Source: Acidimicrobiia bacterium | Lineage (GTDB): Bacteria > Actinomycetota > Acidimicrobiia > Acidimicrobiales > AC-14 | Length of the DNA stretch: 42,484 bases | Reading direction: 5' to 3' | Assembly: GCA_023265025.1 (NCBI GenBank) | Contig: JAHFUP010000013.1 | Coordinates: forward strand, 37,549 to 80,032 | Part shown: piece after piece, positions 16,047 through 24,009 of the stretch | How the letters are laid out: every line of letters starts with the position of its first letter | Position numbering within the stretch: the first letter of the stretch is position 1 | Made by a program: the position numbers and the translations under genes | The notes under the pieces: model-generated | Told to the model about the DNA's origin: nothing | The model's database searches: none | What the model saw: only the letters and a program-made list of their open reading frames with translations

Positions 16047-16295
16047 ATGAAGAAGCTGGCCGACTACGGCGCCGACGACCATCCCGCCGACGACCCCGAG
16101 CGGGCCCAAGCCTCGTGGACCGTGGCGCTGATGGACGACTGCGAGCCGTGCGGCGGTCTCCGTGTCGAGCTCACGGTCGAGGAGGCCGGTCAGGCCGGGC
16201 GGGGTGTCGTCGCCCACTTGGCGCCGGCCACCGCCCGCCGGCTGCGCGCCGCCCTGGCCACCGCGCTGCGCGAGATGGGCGAGCCGGTCGACTGA
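16047..16295 (+). CDS. Small unrecognised protein, 82 residues
   Basis: The ATG at 16047 is 4 bp after the stop of the WYL regulator, so it is probably co-transcribed and co-translated. The N-terminus is acidic (ADDHPADDPERAQ). A DDCEPCGG segment holds a C-x2-C pair, and an amphipathic helix follows (ATARRLRAALATALREM). No signal peptide or membrane segment. High third-position GC supports coding. I do not recognise the family. Confidence 0.65.
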   Translation: MKKLADYGADDHPADDPERAQASWTVALMDDCEPCGGLRVELTVEEAGQAGRGVVAHLAPATARRLRAALATALREMGEPVD

Positions 16296-16331
16296 CCCGC
16301 CGGCGCGCTCCCGGGCCGAGGCTCATCACCT

Positions 16332-16371
16332 GGTGACATTTCGCATCGCCAGGACGATGTGAAACGTCACC
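16332..16371. terminator. Bidirectional terminator-like hairpin between convergent genes
   Basis: 17-bp arms with two mismatches, 6-nt loop: left arm begins GGTGACATTT, right arm ends AAACGTCACC. It lies between the ends of the 82-residue gene (16295) and the transglutaminase gene (16393). The sequence is unrelated to the CGAACTGG palindrome family. No T-run. Confidence 0.55.
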
Positions 16372-16392
16372 GAAGCGGATTCGGCGACGACG

Positions 16393-17238
16393 TCAGGCGA
16401 GCCGGGTGAGCTCGACGGTCACGCCCAGGGCCTTCGCCGGGCCGCCGTGGAAGATGCCGTTGAGCGGGGCGAGGTCGGCGTAGTCCCGGGCCCGGCCGAC
16501 GACGACGTGGCGCTCGCCGACCTCGCTGCCGTTGGTGACGTCGAAGGACATCCAGTCACCCACCCACGCCTCCACCCACGCGTGGCTCTGGCCGGCCAGG
16601 ACCTCGCCCGGCTGGGCCTTGGCCGAGGGGTGCAGGTACCCGGAGACGTAGCGGGCCGGGATGCCCCGGGAACGGAGCAGACCGAGGGCGACGTGGGCAA
16701 AGTCCTGGCACACGCCGCTGCCGATCCGGATGGCGTCGGCCGCGGTCGTGGACACCGTCGTCGTGCCCCGCTCGTAGGTCAGCAGCTCGCGCACGAGGGT
16801 GGCGACGGCCTCGCAGGTCTCGCGGGGGTCGAGCGCCGGGTCGAGGTCGGCGGCCGCCTCCCGCACCCCGTCGTCGAGGGGGACGTAGGTGCTGGGCGTC
16901 AGCAGCTCCCAGTAGCGGTCGCGGGTGCCGGCGTCGGCCAGGTCGGCCCAGGTCGCCGGCGACTCCGGTGCCGCCGGCGGGCCGCTGGTCTCCACGATCG
17001 ACGTGCCGGTGATGACGAGCTCGTCGTGAGGCTCATGGAGGTCGAAGGAGTGGACGAGCGTGCCCCACCAGTCCCAGTAGCGGTACACCGACGCCGGCGG
17101 GGAGACCTCTACCTCCGACTCGAGCACGAGCTGGCGGTCGTTGGAGATCGGCGTGATGCGGGCCTCGTTGTACGACGACGTGACCGGCTGGGTGTACTCG
17201 TACCCGGTGACGTGGCGGATCCCCACCCGCCAAGTCAT
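16393..17238 (-). CDS. Transglutaminase-like protein with bacterial transglutaminase N-domain
   Basis: 281 residues. N-terminal beta domain (about 1-80; RVGIRHVTGYEYTQPVTSSYNEARITP is typical), then the papain-like core with the triad visible as Cys177 (GSGVCQDFAH), His219 (QSHAWVEAW) and Asp233 (FDVTNG). No signal peptide. It is the last gene of a four-gene unit: its ATG is 1 bp after the alpha-E stop, with ribosome site GGAGG. In families of this gene set the protein is thought to cleave or make amide bonds in a peptide that the ATP-grasp partner ligates (comparative-genomics inference by Iyer, Aravind and colleagues). The natural substrate is unknown. Confidence 0.92.
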   Translation of the reverse strand: MTWRVGIRHVTGYEYTQPVTSSYNEARITPISNDRQLVLESEVEVSPPASVYRYWDWWGTLVHSFDLHEPHDELVITGTSIVETSGPPAAPESPATWADLADAGTRDRYWELLTPSTYVPLDDGVREAAADLDPALDPRETCEAVATLVRELLTYERGTTTVSTTAADAIRIGSGVCQDFAHVALGLLRSRGIPARYVSGYLHPSAKAQPGEVLAGQSHAWVEAWVGDWMSFDVTNGSEVGERHVVVGRARDYADLAPLNGIFHGGPAKALGVTVELTRLA

Positions 17239-17239
17239 C

Positions 17240-18187
17240 TCATTGCCTCCCGCCGGCCACTTCGAGGTTCCACGCCTGGGGGGCGCTCTGGCGGAAGAAG
17301 CGCCGGGCCAGGGCGTCGCCGGCGGTGGAGCAACACGTCTGCAGCGAGGCCAGGTGCCCGGGCAGGTCGGCGACCAGCTCCTGGACCCGGCGGAACTCCA
17401 GGTCGGTTCTCGCCCGGCCGAGGATGCGCCGGGCCTCGTCGTCGAGGCCGGCCCGGCCGGCGCCGGGGTCGAGCTCGGCCAGGCACCGCTCGGCCTGGTC
17501 GAGGGCGTGGAAGGCCGAGCGGGGGAACAGCCGGTCGAGCAGCAGGAACTCGGCCACCAGGTCGGGCTCGACCCGCCGGCGGTACGTCCGCAGGAAGGCC
17601 TCGTGGGCCGAGCAGCACCGCAGGGTGGTGACGAGCTCGGCCTGGCCCGACCCGTCGCCGAAGCTGGCCGAGAGGAGGCGGGCGGTCATGTCCACGCGCT
17701 CCAGGCTGCGGCCGAGGATCAGGAACAGCCAGCCGTCGTCCCGGCTCATCGTGGAGTCGGCCAGGCCGGCAAGGATGGCGGCCCGCTCCTTCACGTAGGA
17801 GAAGAAGGCGTGAGGCGACCCGCCGGACGCCCGGGCGACCACGCCGGGGAGGGCGTTGTAGGTGGCGTTCAGGCACTCCCACATCTCCGAGGAGATGGAG
17901 TCGCGGGCGCTGCGGGCATTCTCCCGGGCCGCCACCAGGCTGCCGGCGATCGACGTGGTGCTGGCGCTGTCGAAGGCGAGGATCCCCAGGAGGTCGGCGC
18001 TGTCGAGGGCCCCCTCGGGCGCCTTGCAGCCCATGACCGCCAGCAGGCCGCGGCAGGCGGCGTCCTCCTCGACCGCGGGGTCCTCCAGCGTGCGGTGGAC
18101 GTGGACGTCGAGGATGCGGGCCGTGTCCTCCGCCCGCTCGACGTAGCGGCCCACCCAGTAGAGCGACTCGGCGATCCGGCTCAGCAC
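17240..18187 (-). CDS. Alpha-E domain protein (DUF403)
   Basis: 315 residues, all helical. The opening LSRIAESLYWVGRYVERAEDTARILDVH and the internal RSLERVDMTARLL motif are diagnostic of the alpha-E family (PF04168). The GTG at 18187 overlaps the stop of the ATP-grasp gene by 7 bp, so translation is coupled. Alpha-E proteins almost always accompany a circularly permuted ATP-grasp and a transglutaminase; their biochemical role is not established, and a scaffold or ligase-accessory role has been proposed. No membrane segment. Confidence 0.93.
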   Translation of the reverse strand: MLSRIAESLYWVGRYVERAEDTARILDVHVHRTLEDPAVEEDAACRGLLAVMGCKAPEGALDSADLLGILAFDSASTTSIAGSLVAARENARSARDSISSEMWECLNATYNALPGVVARASGGSPHAFFSYVKERAAILAGLADSTMSRDDGWLFLILGRSLERVDMTARLLSASFGDGSGQAELVTTLRCCSAHEAFLRTYRRRVEPDLVAEFLLLDRLFPRSAFHALDQAERCLAELDPGAGRAGLDDEARRILGRARTDLEFRRVQELVADLPGHLASLQTCCSTAGDALARRFFRQSAPQAWNLEVAGGRQ

Positions 18188-19860
18188 GAGCGGGCCTGTT
18201 GCTGCTGGGCGGCCTGCGCCACCGCCGGCCCGGGGTCCAGCGGCGAGCTGGCCGCCGCCGGCGCCAGCACCCTGGGCGCCGCCGGCTTGGGGCGGGGCTG
18301 GGCCCGGGCGCCGCCGGGCTCGGCCAGCACCCACGTGTCCTTCGAGCCGCCGCCCTGGCTCGAGTTGACGACCAGGCTTCCCTCGGGCAGCGCCACCCGG
18401 GTAAGCCCGCCGGGCACCACCCACACCCGCTCGCCGTCGTTGACCGCGAAGGGCCGCAGGTCGACGTGGCGGGGCAGCAGGCGGTCGCCGATCTGGGTGG
18501 GCGACGTCGACAGCTGCACGACCTCCTGGGCGATCCAGCCCCGGGGGTCGGCCATGAGGACGTGGCGCATGCGCTCGAGCTCCTCGGGGGCCGCCGCCGG
18601 CCCGATGACGAGCCCGTAGCCGCCGGAGCCGGCGACGGGCTTGAGCACCAGTTCGGGGAGCCGGCCGAGCACGGCCTTCAGCTGGTGGGGATCCTCCAAC
18701 CGGTAGGTGTCGACGTTGGCGAGGATCGGGTCCTCGTCGAGGTAGTAGCGGATGATCTCGGGCACGTAGGTGTAGAGGAGCTTGTCGTCGGCGACGCCGT
18801 TGCCCACCGCGTTGGCGATGGTGACGTTGCCGGCCCGGGCCGCGTTGACGATGCCGGGGCAGCCCACGACGGAGCCGGCCCGGAACTGCAGCGGATCCAG
18901 GTACTCGTCGTCGACCCGCCGGTACACCACGTCGACGCGCTGCTCGCCGTCGGTGCTGCGCATGTAGACGACGTTGCCCCGGCACACGAGGTCGCGCCCC
19001 TCGACCAGCTCGACGCCCATCTGGCGGGCCAGAAACGCGTGCTCGAAGTAGGCCGAGTTGTAGATGCCCGGCGTGAGCACCACCACCGTGGGGTCTCCCA
19101 CGCCGGCCGGCGTGGCCGCCCGCAGTGCCTCGAGCAGCCGGGCCGGGTAGCTGTCGACCGGGCGGACGCGATGGCTGGCGAAGAGCTCGGGGAAGACGCG
19201 GGCCATCGTGCGCCGGTTCTCGATGACGTAGGAGATCCCCGACGGGGTCCGAAGGTTGTCCTCCAGGACGCGAAAGCCCCCGTCGGCGCCCCGCACGAGG
19301 TCGATGCCGGCGACCTGCACCCGCACCCCGTTCGGCGGCTCGATGCCGGCCGCGGTGCGGTGGAAGTGGGCACAGCTGGTCAGGAGCCGGCGGGGGACGA
19401 TGCCGTCGTCCACGATCCGTCCCAGGCCGTAGACGTCGGCGAGGAACGCCTCCAGCGCCCGCACCCGCTGGCTGACGCCGGCCTCGATCGTCGGCCAGAT
19501 GTTGGCCGAGAGGATGCGGGGCACCAGGTCCAGCGGGAAGGGCCGCTCCTCGCCGGAGTGGGAGAAGGTGATGCCCTGGTCGCGGAAGGCGTGGTCGCGG
19601 GCTGCGCACCGCGATTCGAAGTCGTCGGCCGACAACGACTGGAGGACCTCGTACAGCGCCTTGTAGGGCGTGCGGGGATTTCCGGAGCCGTCGAACATCT
19701 CGTCCCAGCCGGTGCCGAGCGGGTAGCCGTCGAGGAAGTCGCCCACCGGGCCATCCTGCACGGAGCGCGTTTCCAGCGCATGTCCGCTATCCATCGGTCG
19801 CGTCAACTCGGAAGCCAAGTCCGCCCGAGCGTACCCGTGGCGGTCTGGCCTCCGGTTCAT
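18181..19860 (-). CDS. Circularly permuted type 2 ATP-grasp protein (amide ligase-like)
   Basis: 559 residues from the ATG at 19860, which overlaps the stop of the zinc-ribbon gene (ATGA); an alternative ATG at 19794 gives 537 residues and begins close to the conserved region (FLDGYPLGTGWDEMFDGSG). Typical family motifs follow: VYGLGRIVDDGIVPRRLL, the strand VRVQVAGIDLVRGADGGFRVLEDNLRTPSGISY, LTPGIYNSAYFEHAFLARQMG, LKPVAGSGGYG (nucleotide-binding loop) and WIAQEVVQLSTSP. The C-terminal 60 or so residues are Ala/Pro/Gln-rich and probably disordered. The family is predicted to form peptide-like amide bonds using ATP. It is coupled with zinc-ribbon, alpha-E and transglutaminase genes. Confidence 0.93.
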   Translation of the reverse strand: MNRRPDRHGYARADLASELTRPMDSGHALETRSVQDGPVGDFLDGYPLGTGWDEMFDGSGNPRTPYKALYEVLQSLSADDFESRCAARDHAFRDQGITFSHSGEERPFPLDLVPRILSANIWPTIEAGVSQRVRALEAFLADVYGLGRIVDDGIVPRRLLTSCAHFHRTAAGIEPPNGVRVQVAGIDLVRGADGGFRVLEDNLRTPSGISYVIENRRTMARVFPELFASHRVRPVDSYPARLLEALRAATPAGVGDPTVVVLTPGIYNSAYFEHAFLARQMGVELVEGRDLVCRGNVVYMRSTDGEQRVDVVYRRVDDEYLDPLQFRAGSVVGCPGIVNAARAGNVTIANAVGNGVADDKLLYTYVPEIIRYYLDEDPILANVDTYRLEDPHQLKAVLGRLPELVLKPVAGSGGYGLVIGPAAAPEELERMRHVLMADPRGWIAQEVVQLSTSPTQIGDRLLPRHVDLRPFAVNDGERVWVVPGGLTRVALPEGSLVVNSSQGGGSKDTWVLAEPGGARAQPRPKPAAPRVLAPAAASSPLDPGPAVAQAAQQQQARSC

Positions 19861-20684
19861 CCGACGGACCATGACCCTTCGTCGTCCGGCTCCGGATCGG
19901 TGCGCATCCGAACGGGCGCCGGCCGGCCCAACAGCACTTTGGCGGCCAGGACGAGCGCGACCAGGGCGAGGGGCCGCAGGGGCCGGCGGTCGGTCGCCGG
20001 CGCCGGCGCGAACCACCACTGGTCGTCGATCCAGCGGTCCAACTCGGCCTCGGTCGAGCCCACGGTGCCGAGCACGCGGCCGCCGGTCTCGACCAGCTCG
20101 AACGAGCCCCGGCGCCTGGCCAGGCGGGCCACCGGTGCGCTGGTCTCGTCACGGACGTCGATCCCGGTGGCAATCCGCCCGATGCCGGTGTGGATGTACG
20201 TGGCCAGGGCGGCCCCGTCGGCCCCGAACGCCACGACCGCCCGCTCGGCGGGCTCGTAGGCGAGGAGCCGGAACAGCACGGAGTCGTCGTCTGTGCAGGT
20301 CAGCGGGGGCGCGGCCCGGCCGTCGGAGCCCTCGACCGACGCCTCCACCAGGCCGCTGTCCCCCGTGAAGACCATCGGGCCGCGTGGCGCCAGCCGCTGG
20401 AGCGTGCACCCCGGCCCGCCGGCGAATGCGGCGACGCCGGGAGGCCGGCGGAGGTGCCCGCCGTCGGCGAGGGTCCGCGCCATGGCCTCGACCATTGCCG
20501 TCGGGTCCGGCCGCAGCTCGGCCAGGCAGGACGGGCACGACTGCATGGTCGCCGGCCACTCCTTCCCGCAGTGCCGGCAGCGCACCTTGGCCGTCGGGTC
20601 GGCGACGAGCTCGACCAGGCAGTCGGGGCAGGTGACCCGCTCCGCCGGCCACGCCTTCCGGCACGACGGGCACCAGAGGTTCAC
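19857..20684 (-). CDS. Tandem zinc-ribbon protein with C-terminal membrane segment
   Basis: 275 residues from the GTG at 20684, which has an AGGTGG ribosome site and starts just before the first Cys pair; a longer frame to 20747 overlaps the divergent NuoF-like gene. The N-terminus has two repeated units of about 31 residues, each with two C-x2-C pairs: Cys5/8 with Cys19/22, and Cys36/39 with Cys50/53. Each unit ends with a D-P-T-A stretch. The middle part is mostly beta-like (residues 90-225, EASVEGSDG, VVAFGADGAALATYIHTG). A single membrane segment lies near residues 236-252 (LALVALVLAAKVLLG) with a short acidic tail. It is the first gene of the operon, joined by ATGA to the ATP-grasp gene. 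Function unknown; a membrane-tethered adaptor or substrate is possible. Confidence 0.85.
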   Translation of the reverse strand: MNLWCPSCRKAWPAERVTCPDCLVELVADPTAKVRCRHCGKEWPATMQSCPSCLAELRPDPTAMVEAMARTLADGGHLRRPPGVAAFAGGPGCTLQRLAPRGPMVFTGDSGLVEASVEGSDGRAAPPLTCTDDDSVLFRLLAYEPAERAVVAFGADGAALATYIHTGIGRIATGIDVRDETSAPVARLARRRGSFELVETGGRVLGTVGSTEAELDRWIDDQWWFAPAPATDRRPLRPLALVALVLAAKVLLGRPAPVRMRTDPEPDDEGSWSVG

Positions 20685-20716
20685 GCCGGGCCACCTGAGA
20701 GGGAAGACTCCGTCAC

Positions 20717-22192
20717 ATGACCATCGTGCACCGGGTTCTGTACCCACACGCCATCGCGGACCTCGACGAGTATCTGGCCCGGGGGGGCGGGAAGGGACTG
20801 GAGGTCGCCCGGAAGGTGGAACCTCTCGCCCTCATCGAGGAGTTGGAGGCCTCGGGGCTTCGCGGACGGGGCGGCGCCGGCTTCCCGACGGGCACGAAAT
20901 GGCGGACGGTGGTCGAGAACGCGTCGCCGGCGCGGCCCACCACCGTCGTCGTCAACGGCGCCGAGGGCGAGCCGGGGACGTTCAAGGACCGCACGATCCT
21001 GCGCAACGACCCCTACCAGGTGGTGGAGGGGGCGCTCATCGCGGCGCGGGCCGTGGCCGGCGCCTCGGTGATCTTCGCCCTGAAGCGGTCGTTCGCCGAG
21101 GAGGTCGCCCGGCTGAAGCAGGCGATCGACGAGGTCGTCGCCGCCGGCTGGGCCCAGGACGTGGCGCTGGAGGTCTTCGAGGGGCCGAACGAGTACCTCT
21201 ACGGCGAGGAGACCGCGCTCCTGGAAACGCTCGACGGCCGCTACCCCTTCCCCCGTATCGCCCCGCCATTCCGTCGCGGGGTCGTCGAGGTGGTCGAGGA
21301 CGCCTCCGACGCGAGATCGGGGAGCGGCCTCGCCGCCCACGTGGAGATGGCCGGCGAGGGTGGAAGCGCAGCGCCGCCGACGCTGGCCAACAACGTCGAG
21401 ACGCTGGCCAACGTGCCGCGCATCATCGCCCGTGGCGCCGACTGGTTCCGCACCGTGGGCACTGAGAAATCGCCGGGCACGATCGTCTGCACGGTCACCG
21501 GCAGCACGCAGCGCCACGGGGTCGCCGAGGTGCAGATGGGGACACCGCTGCGCGAGGTCATCGAGGAGATCGGTGGCGGGGTCGCCGGCGGCCGGCGCAT
21601 CCGGGCGGTGCTTCCGGGTACCGCGCAGGGCTTCATCCCCGAGAACCTGCTCGACACGCCCGTCAGCTACGAGGGATTGGCGGCCATCGGCAGCGGCCTC
21701 GGCTCCGCCGGCTTCATCGTGTACGACGACGCCGACGACCTCACCGCAGTCGCCGCCGGCGTGTCCCGGTTCCTGGCCGTGGAGTCCTGCGGCCAGTGCA
21801 CGCCGTGCAAGCAGGACGGTCTCCAGCTGGCGGAGTTGATGGACAAGGTGTGCCACTCCAACGCCGTCGAGCACGACCTGGAGACCATCAGGAAGCGGGT
21901 CTCCACCGTTGCCGACGGCGCCCGGTGCTACCTCGCCACCCAGCACCACAACGTGCTCGCCAGCCTCCTGGACCAGTACGCCGAAGACGTCGAGGCCCAC
22001 CTCTCCGGCACGGCCGAGGGCGTGGACGCCGAGCTGATCGCCGAGCTGGTCGACATCGACGCCGACCGGGCCATCTGGGACGAGCGCCACCGGGAGAAGC
22101 AGCCGGACTGGAGCTACGACGAGGAGTACTCGGGCAAGGTCCCGGCCGAGCGGTTCGGCGAACACCGGGCCCCAGAGGCTCTCGAGGAGTGA
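20717..22192 (+). CDS. NuoF-like NADH dehydrogenase flavoprotein (FMN, 4Fe-4S), stand-alone
   Basis: 491 residues. FMN-binding GRGGAGFPTGTKW (50-62) and NGAEGEPGTFKDR (80-92), NADH-region EYLYGEETALLETLDG (159-174), an SLBB-like domain (about 255-320) and the 4Fe-4S motif C358-x2-C361-x2-C364-x39-C404, all as in complex I subunit F or hydrogenase/formate dehydrogenase diaphorases. The last 75 or so residues form an acidic extension. No nuoE, nuoG, hydrogenase or formate dehydrogenase gene is in the window. It is divergent from the ATP-grasp operon (32-bp gap) and ends 146 bp before the peptide transporter operon. It probably moves electrons between NAD(P)H and an unknown iron-sulfur partner. 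Confidence 0.92.
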   Translation: MTIVHRVLYPHAIADLDEYLARGGGKGLEVARKVEPLALIEELEASGLRGRGGAGFPTGTKWRTVVENASPARPTTVVVNGAEGEPGTFKDRTILRNDPYQVVEGALIAARAVAGASVIFALKRSFAEEVARLKQAIDEVVAAGWAQDVALEVFEGPNEYLYGEETALLETLDGRYPFPRIAPPFRRGVVEVVEDASDARSGSGLAAHVEMAGEGGSAAPPTLANNVETLANVPRIIARGADWFRTVGTEKSPGTIVCTVTGSTQRHGVAEVQMGTPLREVIEEIGGGVAGGRRIRAVLPGTAQGFIPENLLDTPVSYEGLAAIGSGLGSAGFIVYDDADDLTAVAAGVSRFLAVESCGQCTPCKQDGLQLAELMDKVCHSNAVEHDLETIRKRVSTVADGARCYLATQHHNVLASLLDQYAEDVEAHLSGTAEGVDAELIAELVDIDADRAIWDERHREKQPDWSYDEEYSGKVPAERFGEHRAPEALEE

Positions 22193-22338
22193 CCGGCGCC
22201 ACGCGTGAGCGATTGAAGTTTCACCCAAGAGGGCACATTCCGATATGGATGGGTACCCCGGTACAGTTGGGCGTGTTCCCAAGCCCGACTGGGCCTCGCG
22301 TCCCAGGACAATCGGATGGTGGGACAAGGAGGTTCCAA
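22193..22338 (+). promoter_or_regulatory. Leader region of the peptide transporter operon
   Basis: 146 bp without a gene. It contains a short inverted repeat GTACC-CC-GGTAC (22253-22264), a TANNNT-type hexamer TACAGT (22262-22267) overlapping it, and an AAGGAGG ribosome site at about 22326-22332 ahead of the GTG at 22339. A start just after TACAGT would leave a leader of about 65 nt. The -35 is not convincing. The inverted repeat over the hexamer is a possible operator. Confidence 0.35.
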
Positions 22339-24003
22339 GTGAGACACACCGGGAACAGCGGGCGCTTCGCGGCGGTAGCCCTCTGTCTGAGCCTCTTGGC
22401 CGCCGCATGCGGCGGCTCGGACGACGACAACGACAACGCCGGCGGCCAAACCAACACCACCGCCGCCGCCACCGGGAAGACCGGTGGCGTTTTCCGTATC
22501 GCCATCGGTGAGCCGGCCGCCATCGACCCCTACAACACACGGGAGTCCGAGGGCACGAACGTCAACAAGCGGCTCTTCGTCGGCCTGGTCACCTACGACG
22601 GCAACGCCGAGCTGAAGATGCGCCCGGGCGTGGCCGAGAAGTGGTCGTTCAACACCGACTGCACCCAGTGGACCTTCAACCTGCGCAAGGGCAGCAAGTT
22701 CACCAACGGCGAAGAGGTGACGGCCAAGTCGTTCATCGACGGCTGGACCCGCGCCGTCATCGGCACCGCCGCCTCCCAGGTCGCCTACCACCTCACCGAC
22801 GTGCAGGGCTATAAGGAGCTGCACGCCGCGCCCCCGACGGCCACCACCTTCTCCGGCCTCTCGGCGCCCGACCCGTACACGTTCGTGGTGAAGCTGAGTG
22901 CGTCGGACTGCGAGTTCGACAAGAAGACGGGGACCCCGGTCACCAGCCCGGTTCCGTCGACGGCCGGCGATGCCAAGAACCAGACCTTCAACGAGGCCCC
23001 CGTCGGGAACGGCCAGTTCATGATCAAGCCGGGCACGAAGTGGGAGCACAACCAGAAGATCTCCCTCGTCCGCAACGACGGCTTCTTCGGCGACAAGCCG
23101 AAGCTCGACGGGATCGACTACACCATCTTCCCGGCCCAGGGCCGGCTCGACGCCGAGTACCGGGCCTTCACCGCCGGCGACGTCGACTTCGCCCGCATCC
23201 CGCCGGCGCTGTTCTCCCAGGCCAAGAGCACCTACGAGCCCCAGGGCAACTTCTTGAAGCAGGAGATGTTCGGGATCAACTACATCATGCCCAACTCGGC
23301 GAAGGGCCCGTTGGCCAACGCCGATGCCCGCAAGGCCGTATCCCTGGCCATCGACCGTGACGCCATCAACAAGGGTGTGTACCAGGGGTCGCTGACGTCG
23401 GCGACCGCGCTCATCCCCCCGCCCTTCGGGGAGTTCTATCAGGCCTCGACCTGCGCCGACACGTGCAAGTACGACCCGGTGAAGGCCAAGGAGTTCGCCA
23501 CCAAGGGCGGTCTCACGCCGGGCACCCACCTGAAGTTGTCCTACAACAACGACGGAGGCCACGAGCCGCTCGTCCAGGCCTGGAAGGACCAGCTGGAGAG
23601 GAACCTCGGCGTGGTGGTCGACCTCGACGGCAAGCCGTTCGCCGAGCAGCTCCAGCAGCGTGACAAGGGTGACTTCGACCTCGCCCGCGCCGGTTGGAGC
23701 GCCGACTACCCCACGGCCGACAACTTCCTCTTCCCGCTGCTGGGCACCGGCGCCGAGGACAACGACGGCGGGTACTCGAACAAGGCGTTCGACGCCCTGA
23801 TCACCAAGGAGCGGTCGCCGGTGAGTGACTCTGAGCGCAAGAAGGCGATCCAGGACGCCGAGAAGCTCGCCGTCGGCACGGACGCAGCGGCCATCCCCAC
23901 CTACTACCGGACCCAGTACCGGGTCTTCGACTCCAAGAAGTGGTCCGGCGTCAGCCTCGACTTCCACGAGAACCCCACCCTGGGCACCATCGGCCCGAGG
24001 TAG
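22339..24003 (+). CDS. Oligopeptide/dipeptide ABC transporter substrate-binding lipoprotein
   Basis: 554 residues. The GTG at 22339 follows a perfect AAGGAGG site. The signal sequence ends in LSLLAAACGGSDDDND: a lipobox-like segment with the lipidated Cys about residue 22, then an acidic linker. The mature part is a family 5 solute-binding protein (SBP_bac_5): GGVFRIAIGEPAAIDPYNT, ADARKAVSLAIDRDAINKGVYQG and a C-terminal FDLARAGWSADYPTADNFL segment that is typical of peptide binders. It should be anchored outside the membrane and deliver peptides to the permeases that follow. It is the first gene of the importer operon. Confidence 0.94.
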   Translation: MRHTGNSGRFAAVALCLSLLAAACGGSDDDNDNAGGQTNTTAAATGKTGGVFRIAIGEPAAIDPYNTRESEGTNVNKRLFVGLVTYDGNAELKMRPGVAEKWSFNTDCTQWTFNLRKGSKFTNGEEVTAKSFIDGWTRAVIGTAASQVAYHLTDVQGYKELHAAPPTATTFSGLSAPDPYTFVVKLSASDCEFDKKTGTPVTSPVPSTAGDAKNQTFNEAPVGNGQFMIKPGTKWEHNQKISLVRNDGFFGDKPKLDGIDYTIFPAQGRLDAEYRAFTAGDVDFARIPPALFSQAKSTYEPQGNFLKQEMFGINYIMPNSAKGPLANADARKAVSLAIDRDAINKGVYQGSLTSATALIPPPFGEFYQASTCADTCKYDPVKAKEFATKGGLTPGTHLKLSYNNDGGHEPLVQAWKDQLERNLGVVVDLDGKPFAEQLQQRDKGDFDLARAGWSADYPTADNFLFPLLGTGAEDNDGGYSNKAFDALITKERSPVSDSERKKAIQDAEKLAVGTDAAAIPTYYRTQYRVFDSKKWSGVSLDFHENPTLGTIGPR

Positions 24004-24009
24004 CCCACC

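Noticed and set aside
19801-20019. Start of the ATP-grasp protein at 20019
   Set aside because: It would overlap the zinc-ribbon gene by about 160 bp with Arg/Pro-rich sequence. The ATG at 19860 (ATGA) or 19794 fits better.
18199-20259. 686-codon open frame on the plus strand
   Set aside because: Antisense to the ATP-grasp gene, whose family motifs are clear on the other strand.
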